DNA of 20,896 nucleotides from Acidithiobacillus sulfuriphilus (GTDB lineage Bacteria > Pseudomonadota > Gammaproteobacteria > Acidithiobacillales > Acidithiobacillaceae): contig NZ_RIZI01000146.1 in assembly GCF_003721225.1 (NCBI RefSeq), positions 1-20,896 of the forward strand, in the 5' to 3' direction. Positions 8,625-15,384 of the stretch are shown piece by piece (position 1 is the stretch's first letter; every line of letters starts with the position of its first letter). The notes beneath the pieces are model-generated. The model saw only the letters and a list, made by a program, of their open reading frames with translations. It was not told where the DNA came from and did not search any database. Made by a program: the position numbers and the translations under genes.

Positions 8625-11495
8625 ATGTCAGCATCCACATTACCAGAATCCATGGCGACCGCCATTGCCGCCCTACCCGTGGACGGGCCTGCCACCCGTG
8701 CTGCCCTGCAAGCCATCTGGGAGGCCCTGGCGGCGACGGAACAGGGCGAGGTCCAGCGCGCCGGGGCTGCCTTCGGGCAACACTCGGCGCGGATACTCTG
8801 CATCAGTCCCTTTGCCCGCGCCCTCCTGTTGCGCCACCCCCACTGGCTGCCGGCACTAGCTCAAGGGCAAAGCCTCAGCCCTGCCTTTCCCCAGGAACTG
8901 GGGCAGGACGCCCTCTTCGCCGCCCTACGGCAATTTCGCAACCGGCGCATGGTGGAGATCCTCTGGCAGGACCGGCTGCCGGGCGAGCACTATGAGGAAA
9001 CCGTCCGCGCCCTCAGCCAACTCGCCGAAGACTGCCTGGCCCAGGCCCTGAGCTCCGGCGAACGGGTCCTCCAGGAGCGCCATGGCCGGCCGCGCAACGC
9101 CCAGGGCGAGGCGGTGCCCTTTGTGGTCCTCGGCATGGGCAAGCTGGGCGGTGGCGAACTCAATCTCTCCTCGGACATCGACCTGCTCTTTGTCTACGGC
9201 GAGGGGGGCGCGACGGACGGCCCGCTGTCCATAGAGAATGGCGATTATTTCCAGCGCCTCGGCCGCTGGATCATCCAGGCCCTGGACACCCCCACCGCCG
9301 ACGGTTTCTGTTTCCGCGTGGACATGCGCCTGCGTCCCTTTGGCGACGCCGGGCCCTTGTGCCTCCCGGCGGCGGCCATGGAACAGTATTATCAGGTCCA
9401 TGGCCGCGGCTGGGAGCGCTACGCCCTCATCAAGGCCCGCCCGGTGGCCGGTGAACTGCGCTTCGGGGCACAAGTCCTGCACGGCCTGCGGCCTTTCGTC
9501 TACCGCCGTTATCTCGACTTCACGGCCCTGGACGCCCTGCGCGAGGTCAAGGCCCTCATGGACGCCGAACAGCAACGCGGCCCCGACGACATCAAAAAAG
9601 GCCTGGGCGGCATCCGCGAGATCGAGTTCATCGTCCAATCCCTGCAACTTATCCATGGCGGGCGCAATCCCACTCTGCGCGGTACCAACACCCTGGCCGT
9701 CCTCCATGGGCTCCACGCCGCGGGACTCCTGCCGGCCGATGACGCGGCCCTCCTTCACAAGGCGTATCTCTTTTATCGCAACACCGAACACTGCCTGCAG
9801 ATGGTCCACGACCGCCAGACCCAGCGCCTGCCCCAAAACCAGGCCGAATGGGAGCGCCTCGCCTATGCCCTGCAGCAAGACAGCGTCGCCACCCTCCAGC
9901 AAACCCTGCAACACTTTCGGCGCCAGATCCACGAGCGTTTCGCCCTGACCCTTGCCGTGCCCGCCAGCAGCATGCCCACTGGGGCCGACCCCAGCACCGA
10001 CCTCTGGCGCCACGTCCAGCAAGCAACCCTCACCAGCCCCGTCACCGCCCTCCTCGCCGAACATCGCTTCAGTAGCCCCGATCAGTCCTGGGAGCGGCTC
10101 TGGCGTTTCGCCCACAGCCGCGACGTGCAAAGTCGTCTTTCCGCCAGCGGCCGCGCCAGGGTGGACCGGATGCTGCCCCTGGTCCTCGGTCTCTGCCGCC
10201 GCGACAGCCAGCCGGATGCCCTCCTCGACCGCTTCCTGCAGATCATCGAAGCCATCCTCAGCCGCGCCAACTACCTGGCCTTGCTGGCCGAAAACCCCAT
10301 TTTCCTTGGTCGCCTGGCGCAACTCCTGCAAAGCCCCTGGCTCGCCCGGGAACTGGCCCATTACCCCGTCCTCCTGGACGACGTCCTCAGTCAGCCCCGC
10401 ATCGGTGTTGGCGAATGGCCCTCCGCCCTGGCCGCCCAACTCCTCTCCGCCAACGACCTCGAAGAGCGCATGGATGCCCTGCGCCGCTTCAAAAATGCCG
10501 AATTCCTGCGTCTGGCCGCCGCCCACTGGATGGAGCAATTGCGCACCGCCGAACTCTTGACGCTGCTCAGCGGGCTGGCCGAACTCTGCCTGCGCACCGC
10601 GGTGCGGTGGGCCGAGGACGAGATGCTCCGCCGCCATGGACAGCCGCGCAAGGCCGATGGCCAGCCCGCCCAGTTCGGCGTCATCGCCTTGGGCAAACTC
10701 GGCGGAAAGGAAATGGGCTTCGCCTCGGATCTCGACCTGGTCTATCTCTACGACGCTCCCCTGGACGGCGAAAGTGACGGCCCCCAACCCTTACCCAACC
10801 CCGCCTGGTTTGCCCGCCTCGGCCAGCGCCTCATCCACATCCTCGGCACCCTCACCCGCGCCGGCACCCTCTATCAGATCGACATGCGCCTGCGTCCCAG
10901 CGGCCAGTCGGGGCCCCTGGTCACCACTCTGCAAGGCTTTGCCGACTACCAGCGCCAGCACGCCTGGACCTGGGAGCATCAGGCCCTGACCCGTGCCCGG
11001 GCCGTAGCGGGCGATTCCGATCTGGGTCAACGCTTCGCGCAAATCCGGCAGGAAATCCTCTGCCAGTCCCGCGACCTGCAAACCCTGGCCGCCGATGTCC
11101 GCGCCATGCGCGCGCGCATCCACAACGCCAAAATCATCCCCCCCGGCTCATTCCATCTAAAACTCAGCCCGGGCGGGCTAACGGATATCGAATTCCTCGT
11201 ACAATTTGCTATGCTAGGCCATTGTCATTCCCATCCGGAGCTTGCCGCCAGTACCAGTACCGTGACGGGCATACGGGCTTTGGCCCAGGCGGGACTGTGG
11301 CAAGCCGACGCGGCGGCGGCGCTGGAATCCGCCTGGATTTTGTATCGAACGTGGGAAACGCGACTGTGGCTGAAGCTGCAAGGCCCCAGTGTAACGCCGG
11401 AAACGACCTCCGCATGGCAGGCGATCACGGCCGCACAGCGCAGCGTCATGCGCGTTTGGCAACAACAACTCGGCGAAACCGAAAGCAAAAATTAA
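8625..11495 (+). CDS. glnE: Bifunctional glutamine synthetase adenylyltransferase / deadenylase
   Basis: GlnE adds AMP to, and removes it from, glutamine synthetase in response to PII and glutamine, tuning nitrogen assimilation. From the ATG at 8625 the protein is 956 aa, the normal family length; an open frame continues upstream but is non-conserved and runs antisense to the yhdP-like gene. Both nucleotidyltransferase-like halves are intact. The N-terminal deadenylase has GKLGGGELNLSSDIDLL at about 172-188 with Asp184/Asp186. The C-terminal adenylylase has GKLGGKEMGFASDLDLV at about 690-706 with Asp702/Asp704. The helical regulatory part lies between them. The Shine-Dalgarno is poor (a G-run just before GCAAATG). 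ilvE follows 12 bp after the TAA. Confidence 0.96.
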   Translation: MSASTLPESMATAIAALPVDGPATRAALQAIWEALAATEQGEVQRAGAAFGQHSARILCISPFARALLLRHPHWLPALAQGQSLSPAFPQELGQDALFAALRQFRNRRMVEILWQDRLPGEHYEETVRALSQLAEDCLAQALSSGERVLQERHGRPRNAQGEAVPFVVLGMGKLGGGELNLSSDIDLLFVYGEGGATDGPLSIENGDYFQRLGRWIIQALDTPTADGFCFRVDMRLRPFGDAGPLCLPAAAMEQYYQVHGRGWERYALIKARPVAGELRFGAQVLHGLRPFVYRRYLDFTALDALREVKALMDAEQQRGPDDIKKGLGGIREIEFIVQSLQLIHGGRNPTLRGTNTLAVLHGLHAAGLLPADDAALLHKAYLFYRNTEHCLQMVHDRQTQRLPQNQAEWERLAYALQQDSVATLQQTLQHFRRQIHERFALTLAVPASSMPTGADPSTDLWRHVQQATLTSPVTALLAEHRFSSPDQSWERLWRFAHSRDVQSRLSASGRARVDRMLPLVLGLCRRDSQPDALLDRFLQIIEAILSRANYLALLAENPIFLGRLAQLLQSPWLARELAHYPVLLDDVLSQPRIGVGEWPSALAAQLLSANDLEERMDALRRFKNAEFLRLAAAHWMEQLRTAELLTLLSGLAELCLRTAVRWAEDEMLRRHGQPRKADGQPAQFGVIALGKLGGKEMGFASDLDLVYLYDAPLDGESDGPQPLPNPAWFARLGQRLIHILGTLTRAGTLYQIDMRLRPSGQSGPLVTTLQGFADYQRQHAWTWEHQALTRARAVAGDSDLGQRFAQIRQEILCQSRDLQTLAADVRAMRARIHNAKIIPPGSFHLKLSPGGLTDIEFLVQFAMLGHCHSHPELAASTSTVTGIRALAQAGLWQADAAAALESAWILYRTWETRLWLKLQGPSVTPETTSAWQAITAAQRSVMRVWQQQLGETESKN

Positions 11496-11507
11496 GGAGA
11501 AGCACGG

Positions 11508-12431
11508 ATGTCCATGGCAGATCGCGACGGTTATATCTGGTTTGACGGGCAACTCGTCCCCTGGCGGGAAGCCACGGTACACGGACTCACCCACAGCCTC
11601 CACTACGGTATGGGGGCCTTTGAGGGCGAACGCGCCTATGCCACCCCCCGCGGGGCCGCCATCTTCCGCCTCACCGAACACACCCGGCGTCTCTTCAACA
11701 GCGCCAAGATCCTGCAGATGGACATGCCCTACACGGAAGCGGAGATCAATGCCGCCACCAAGAAAGTGATCCGCGCCAATCAACTCCAGTCCGCCTATAT
11801 CCGCCCTCTCCTCTTCTACGGCGCGGAAGGCATGGGCCTGTCCGCCAAAGGCCTCAAGGTCCACGTCCTCATCGCCGCCTGGACCTGGGGCAGCTATCTC
11901 GGCCAGGAAGCCCTGGAGCGCGGCATCCGCGTCAAGGTCAGTTCCTACAGCCGTCATCATGTCAACATCCATCTGTGCAAGGCCAAGGCCACGGGCAACT
12001 ACATGAACTCCATGCTAGCCCAGCGCGAGGCCGCCCATGGCGGCTATGACGAAGCCCTGCTACTCGACCGCGAAGGCTATGTGGCCGAAGGCTCCGGTGA
12101 AAACGTCTTCATGGTGCGCAACGGCACCCTCTACACCCCCACCCTCACCTCCGCCCTGGAGGGCATCACCCGCGACACCATCCTCGGCTTCGCCCGGGAT
12201 GCCGGCATCCCGCTGGTGGAAAAGCAGCTCACCCGCGACGAGTTCTACATTGCCGACGAGGCCTTCTTCACCGGCACCGCCGCCGAAGTCACGCCCATCC
12301 GCGAACTGGACAACCGCAGCATCGGCAACGGCCGCCGCGGTCCCATCACCGAGGCTCTGCAAAGCCGCTACTTCGACACCGTCACCGGCCGCCGCGACGA
12401 CCATCCCGAGTGGCTGCACTACACGGATTAA
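11508..12431 (+). CDS. ilvE: Branched-chain amino acid aminotransferase
   Basis: A fold-type IV PLP enzyme of 307 aa catalysing the last step of Leu, Ile and Val synthesis with glutamate as amino donor. Features seen: THSLHYGMGAFEGERAY at about 28-44; the PLP Lys160 within LCKAKATGNY (156-165); EGSGENVFM at about 194-202; and LTSALEGITRDT with TGTAAEVTPI toward the C-terminus. AAGGAGA lies about 8 nt before the ATG at 11508; a second ATG two codons later is less well placed. The gene sits 12 bp after glnE and 7 bp before a zinc-finger gene, so the three form one operon. glnE-ilvE adjacency is common in proteobacteria and links nitrogen regulation with a glutamate-using transaminase. Confidence 0.95.
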   Translation: MSMADRDGYIWFDGQLVPWREATVHGLTHSLHYGMGAFEGERAYATPRGAAIFRLTEHTRRLFNSAKILQMDMPYTEAEINAATKKVIRANQLQSAYIRPLLFYGAEGMGLSAKGLKVHVLIAAWTWGSYLGQEALERGIRVKVSSYSRHHVNIHLCKAKATGNYMNSMLAQREAAHGGYDEALLLDREGYVAEGSGENVFMVRNGTLYTPTLTSALEGITRDTILGFARDAGIPLVEKQLTRDEFYIADEAFFTGTAAEVTPIRELDNRSIGNGRRGPITEALQSRYFDTVTGRRDDHPEWLHYTD

Positions 12432-12438
12432 CCCGCCC

Positions 12439-12651
12439 ATGGCCGAAAAAATCACCTGCTGCGACAAGAGCTACCACGAGCTGGACCCCAGCGAATTGCC
12501 CTTATCCTGCCCCCTGCCCGGCATGAGCCACTGGAACGGCCACCCCCGGGTATTTCTGGCCATCGAGGACACGGGCGAGGCCCGCTGTCCCTATTGTGGC
12601 ACCCTCTACATCCTCAAGGGCGGCCCGTTGCAAAAAGCGGCTGGGCACTGA
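12439..12651 (+). CDS. zf-CHCC zinc-finger domain protein
   Basis: A small protein of 70 aa. It has the zf-CHCC pattern: Cys24, His35 in GHPRVFLAI, and Cys50/Cys53 in ARCPYCGTLY, which would bind one zinc. The domain resembles the C-terminal zinc site of mitochondrial complex I subunit NDUFS6, but bacterial stand-alone copies have no firm function. It lies 7 bp after ilvE without a clear Shine-Dalgarno and is likely translated by coupling. ilvE followed by this small gene is a recurring arrangement in beta- and gammaproteobacteria. The waa genes that often follow are absent here; a REP-like inverted pair follows instead. Confidence 0.85.
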   Translation: MAEKITCCDKSYHELDPSELPLSCPLPGMSHWNGHPRVFLAIEDTGEARCPYCGTLYILKGGPLQKAAGH

Positions 12652-12669
12652 CCGGGTGCAATAACTCCC

Positions 12670-12734
12670 GTAGGAGCGGCCCATGGCCGCGATCTTTTGC
12701 CGGTCGCGAGCATTTTGGTCGCGGCCATGGGCCG
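12670..12734. repeat. REP-like inverted pair (BIME-like), copy B
   Basis: 12670-12694 is identical over 25 bp to 1477-1501 and starts GTAG. A perfect 16-bp inverted repeat follows. CGGCCCATGGCCGCGA at 12677-12692 pairs with its complement at 12719-12734 across a 26-nt loop. The right arm lacks the GTAG head. The element lies in the 111-bp gap between the convergent zf-CHCC and dsbD genes and could act as a transcription end or barrier for both; that role is inferred. Confidence 0.72.
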
Positions 12735-12762
12735 TTTGGGGATACTGCCCGGGGTGCCTGGG

Positions 12763-14655
12763 TCAGTTCTCCTTCAGCCACCGCATAAACGCATCCGGGC
12801 CCAGATAACCTTCCTGCTGCATCAGGGTCTTGCCATCGGCAGCGACCAGCAAAAACGCCGGCGGTCCCACCAGGCGGAAGCGCTTCAAGAGGGCGCGGCT
12901 GTCGGCGTCGTCCTGGCTCACATCCACGCGAATCAGGGTCACGCCCCGCAGGCGTTCCTGCACCCGCGGGTCGGCAAAGGTCACCTGATCCATCCGTGCA
13001 CACTCCACGCACCAGGTCGCCCAGAAGTCCACCAGCACCGGCTTGCCCTTGGCTGCCGTCAGGGCCGCCGTCAGTTGCGCCGGCGTTGTGACCGTGGCGA
13101 AATGCAGGGTCTCCGCTGCGCCCGCAACAGCCTTTCCCTTGGCAACAAAGGGCTCCAGGGGGGCAAAAGGCCGCGACCCGCCGGCCAGGGCGCCCAGCCC
13201 CATGACCAATCCCCAACCCAGCAGCAATATTCCCACCCCCTTCCAGAAGCGTCGCCACCCCGATGCGGGCGCAGGCAGGGCATCCACAGCCCCCAGATAG
13301 ACGGCGCTGACCACCGCCAGGGCGCCCCACAGGGCCAGGGTCACTGACCCCGGCAGCACCCGCGCCAGCAGCCACACGGCAACCCCCAGCATGAGCACGC
13401 CGAAGATCGCCTTGACCCCGTTCATCCACGGGCCCGCCTTGGGCATGAAATGGCCCGCCGAGGTGCCGATGATGAGCAACGGCAAACCCATGCCCATGCT
13501 CAGGACAAAGAGGGACAAGCCGCCGAGGAAGACGTTGCCGGTCTGGGAGATGAAGAGCAGACCGCCCGCCAGGGGCGCCGCCACGCAGGGACCGACAATG
13601 AGAGCGGAAAGGGCCCCCATGACGAAGCTGCTGAGGAGGTGCCCCCCCTTGCCCACTTGGGACAAGCGGCTCTGGATGCTCGTCGGCATCTGCAGCTCAT
13701 AGAAGCCGAACATGGACAGGGCCAGCAGCACGAAAATCGCGGCAAAGGTCCCCAGGATCCATGGATTCTGAAAGGCCGCCTGCAGATAGGCACCCGTCAG
13801 CCCCGCAATGACCCCGGCCACCGTGTAGGTCAATGACATCCCCAGCACATAAGCCAGAGACAGGCCAAAGGCGCGCCGCCGCGACCGGCCCTGACCACCT
13901 TCCTGGCCCACAATGATGGCTGAGAGAATGGGAATCATGGGAAAAACGCAGGGCGTAAAGGCCAGCCCCAGACCGGAGACAAAAAAGAGCCCCAGCGTCA
14001 GCCAGAAGCGCTCTTGCAGACTCGTCGCCAGCGCTCCGGCGCTACTGCCCTGAAGTGCTGGAGCCGCTGCCACCCCCCCGGCGCCCCCCGGCGCGGCAGC
14101 GGCGCTGCCCGCCGCCGCCACCGCGGAAGCGCCCAGGGGGATGGTAATGGTTTTGCGCTGCTCGGGGTAACAGACCCCCGCGTCGGCACAGCCTTGAAAA
14201 GTGCTGGTGACCGTAATGGCGGACGGCGGCGTGCCGTCGATCCGGTAGGGCACCGTCAGGGTTTGCGTCCCTTCCAGCACCCGTACCTTGCCAAAGGCCG
14301 GATCATCCAGATCCACCCCCGGCGGCAGCGTATAGGTCCCCAGAATGACGGTGCTGGGGCTGACGGAGAGGCGAATGCGGTCCCGATACAGGTGATAGCC
14401 GGGCGCCGCCCGCCAGTTCAGCAGCAGGGTATGATCTGCTCCCGCCTGGGCGCTGAATTGGAAGGCCTCGTCCGGCTGGAGGAATTGGGCAGCGCCGGCC
14501 GGGGCCGATGCGCCAAGCAAGAGCATGCCCCACAGCAACAGCGGGAAAAGTGCCCAGGCACGCAGCCAACCCTGGGCCACGCCGCCTTCCTCTCGCCATA
14601 GCCCATGGCCCGCCCGCCCGTTTCTCTGCGTTGTATCCCTGTTAGTCAAAGCCAT
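12763..14655 (-). CDS. dsbD: Thiol:disulfide interchange protein DsbD
   Basis: DsbD carries electrons from cytoplasmic thioredoxin across the inner membrane to periplasmic DsbC/CcmG-type partners. From the ATG at 14655 (GGGGAG close upstream) it has 630 aa. A signal sequence at about 30-56 is followed by the alpha domain with Cys156 and Cys162 (QGCADAGVCYPEQ), an Ala/Gly-rich linker at about 176-210, and the membrane beta domain with Cys236 (FTPCVFPMIP) and Cys357 (GPCVAAPLAGG). The gamma thioredoxin domain ends the protein with WCVEC (Cys549/Cys552). All six relay cysteines are therefore present. The open frame continues upstream, but that part is the complement of the cutA region and lacks homology. 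cutA lies 95 bp upstream on the same strand, as in E. coli. Confidence 0.95.
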   Translation of the reverse strand: MALTNRDTTQRNGRAGHGLWREEGGVAQGWLRAWALFPLLLWGMLLLGASAPAGAAQFLQPDEAFQFSAQAGADHTLLLNWRAAPGYHLYRDRIRLSVSPSTVILGTYTLPPGVDLDDPAFGKVRVLEGTQTLTVPYRIDGTPPSAITVTSTFQGCADAGVCYPEQRKTITIPLGASAVAAAGSAAAAPGGAGGVAAAPALQGSSAGALATSLQERFWLTLGLFFVSGLGLAFTPCVFPMIPILSAIIVGQEGGQGRSRRRAFGLSLAYVLGMSLTYTVAGVIAGLTGAYLQAAFQNPWILGTFAAIFVLLALSMFGFYELQMPTSIQSRLSQVGKGGHLLSSFVMGALSALIVGPCVAAPLAGGLLFISQTGNVFLGGLSLFVLSMGMGLPLLIIGTSAGHFMPKAGPWMNGVKAIFGVLMLGVAVWLLARVLPGSVTLALWGALAVVSAVYLGAVDALPAPASGWRRFWKGVGILLLGWGLVMGLGALAGGSRPFAPLEPFVAKGKAVAGAAETLHFATVTTPAQLTAALTAAKGKPVLVDFWATWCVECARMDQVTFADPRVQERLRGVTLIRVDVSQDDADSRALLKRFRLVGPPAFLLVAADGKTLMQQEGYLGPDAFMRWLKEN

Positions 14656-14750
14656 GCGCTCCCCGAAAAGATCTGGACGACATCCAGAAATAGCATAGCA
14701 AAAAACGCGCCTGATTGTCGCCGTAGCCATCCAGACCCAAGCCCCTCTCG
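14656..14750 (-). promoter_or_regulatory. cutA-dsbD spacer with possible promoter and inverted repeat
   Basis: On the minus strand TATGCT (complement of 14692-14697) could be a -10, with a poor -35 (GCGACA, 18 bp upstream). Immediately downstream lies a perfect inverted repeat, TCTGGA (14672-14677) and TCCAGA (14683-14688), with a 5-nt spacer where transcription would begin. It could be an operator or a small leader hairpin. No regulator can be named. Confidence 0.3.
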
Positions 14751-15176
14751 CTATCCTTCGCTCACGGCAGCGGCCACCCAGGTCAGATAATCGGGAAGTC
14801 CGTCCATAACGGGCAAGGCGACGATCTCCGGCAGCGTGTACGAATGCAAGGCGCGCAGACGCTGCTCCAGTGCCGCATAAGCCCTTGCCGTGGTCTTGAT
14901 GAGCAGCGTGACCTCTTCGGTAATGTTCAACCGCCCTTCCCACCGGTAGATGGAAACACCCTTGGGCAATAGGTGGATACAGGCTGCGAGATGTTCGTCC
15001 ACAAGGATGCGGGCCACGCGCTCGGCCTCGTCCCGGCTGGGGAAGGTGGTCATAATTACGCAGATGGCGTCGGGCGTCGCGGTGGGGATCACAAAATTTG
15101 CTCCAGGCAAGGGAACTTCTGCAGGAGGATAGCCTCTAATCTGTTGCAAGCGACTTGAAGATGGTTGCGAGCGCAT
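14751..15176 (-). CDS. cutA: Divalent-ion tolerance / CutA1-like trimeric protein
   Basis: CutA is a small, very stable trimer of PII-like ferredoxin fold, linked in E. coli to copper tolerance though its exact role is unsettled. The conserved core is clear: VIMTTFPSRDEAERVARILV, LAACIHLLP, SIYRWEG, ITEEVTLLIKTT, LPEIVALPV and DYLTWV. The start is ambiguous. ATG 15174-15176 has a near-perfect AAAGGAGG and gives 141 aa with about 30 extra N-terminal residues. GTG 15090-15092 with GGAG 8 nt upstream gives 113 aa, the normal family length. A third in-frame ATG at 15317 has the same ribosome-binding site because the segment is duplicated. The strong site may be only the complement of a plus-strand RNA motif. 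dsbD follows 95 bp downstream. Confidence 0.88.
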   Translation of the reverse strand: MRSQPSSSRLQQIRGYPPAEVPLPGANFVIPTATPDAICVIMTTFPSRDEAERVARILVDEHLAACIHLLPKGVSIYRWEGRLNITEEVTLLIKTTARAYAALEQRLRALHSYTLPEIVALPVMDGLPDYLTWVAAAVSEG

Positions 15177-15233
15177 GTTTCTTTCCTCCTTTGGTGGTTT
15201 TGGGCGGCACCTTCCGGCGCCGCCCTTCTTTTT
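15146..15233 (+). ncRNA. Candidate small RNA, unit 1 of a tandem pair
   Basis: The unit has a possible 5' stem (GCAA 15146-15149 with TTGC 15165-15168), then a CU-rich tract (15178-15192) containing CCTCCTTT, then an intrinsic terminator. 31 bases (15163-15193) are identical to unit 2 at 15304-15334. The -10-like TAATCT at 15137-15142 aligns with that of unit 2, but no -35 is recognisable, so expression is less certain than for unit 2. The unit is antisense to the strong ribosome-binding site and ATG of cutA. No protein-coding reading is convincing. The call rests on structure and duplication, not on a known family match. Confidence 0.45.
15202..15233 (+). terminator. Intrinsic terminator of unit 1
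   Basis: GGGCGGC (15202-15208) pairs with GCCGCCC (15219-15225) across a 10-nt loop, followed by TTCTTTTT. The U-tract is on the plus strand, although the nearest gene upstream on that strand is several kilobases away (the zf-CHCC gene), so it terminates a short local transcript. Confidence 0.75.
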
Positions 15234-15255
15234 CCGACCGGTCAGAATGTTTCTA

Positions 15256-15284
15256 TTGTCATCTTGTTGGACTTTTGCTAATAT
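15256..15284 (+). promoter_or_regulatory. Sigma70-type promoter for unit 2
   Basis: TTGTCA (15256-15261) and TAATAT (15279-15284) are separated by exactly 17 bp. The predicted start, about 7 nt downstream, is near 15291, which is the first base of the 5' hairpin of unit 2. The surrounding sequence is clearly more AT-rich than the neighbouring genes. Confidence 0.55.
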
Positions 15285-15290
15285 TGCCTT

Positions 15291-15367
15291 GCAGCCAAGT
15301 ATGGGTTGCGAGCGCATGTTTCTTTCCTCCTTTGTGGTTTTAGGGGCGACTTGGTCGCCCCTTTTTT
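15291..15367 (+). ncRNA. Candidate small RNA, unit 2 of a tandem pair
   Basis: A predicted transcript of about 76 nt. The 5' hairpin is GCAGCC (15291-15296), a 7-nt loop, and GGTTGC (15304-15309). A likely single-stranded CU-rich tract (15319-15333) contains CCTCCTTT, and a strong terminator follows. CCUCCUUU matches the usual 3' tail of 16S rRNA, so the RNA could pair with AAAGGAGG Shine-Dalgarno sequences. A well-spaced promoter lies upstream. Tandem sibling small RNAs with anti-Shine-Dalgarno loops are known in other proteobacteria, such as the NmsR pair in Neisseria; homology to them is not claimed. It could also be a prematurely terminated leader of the hydrolase gene that begins 18 bp after the terminator. 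Confidence 0.55.
15343..15367 (+). terminator. Intrinsic terminator of unit 2
   Basis: GGGGCGAC (15343-15350), a TTG loop, and GTCGCCCC (15354-15361) are followed by six T. Compared with unit 1, the stem pair G-C has become A-T on both arms (GGGCGGC/GCCGCCC against GGGCGAC/GTCGCCC). That is a compensatory change supporting a functional RNA stem. Confidence 0.85.
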
Positions 15368-15384
15368 AAAGCAGAGGCGCACCC

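Larger units (their letters stand above)
15163..15334 (+). repeat. Direct repeat, two 31-bp identical copies 141 bp apart
   Basis: Copies lie at 15163-15193 and 15304-15334. Similarity continues weakly on both sides: TAAT-containing sequence upstream, and TGGTTTT followed by a G-rich stem downstream. A whole unit was therefore duplicated and then diverged outside the CU-rich core. The 141-bp offset is a multiple of three, so on the minus strand both copies also offer an in-frame ATG for cutA. Confidence 0.9.

Noticed and set aside
8925..10787. Long open frame (620 codons) on the minus strand opposite glnE
   Set aside because: It is the mirror of a strongly conserved glnE in GC-rich sequence. 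Its translation is low-complexity (G, A, E, D, Q rich), has no family motif, and no ribosome-binding site fits it.
14656..14943. Extension of dsbD to a start at 14943
   Set aside because: The extra 96 residues are the complement of the cutA 3' end and spacer, precede the signal sequence, and lack similarity to DsbD. ATG 14655 has a ribosome-binding site and a proper signal peptide.
15175..15369. Plus-strand mini-ORFs starting ATGTTTCTTTCC in both repeat copies, as possible leader peptides
   Set aside because: There is no Shine-Dalgarno before either ATG. The two peptides diverge after six residues, and the first runs through its own terminator. The conserved part fits RNA pairing better than coding.
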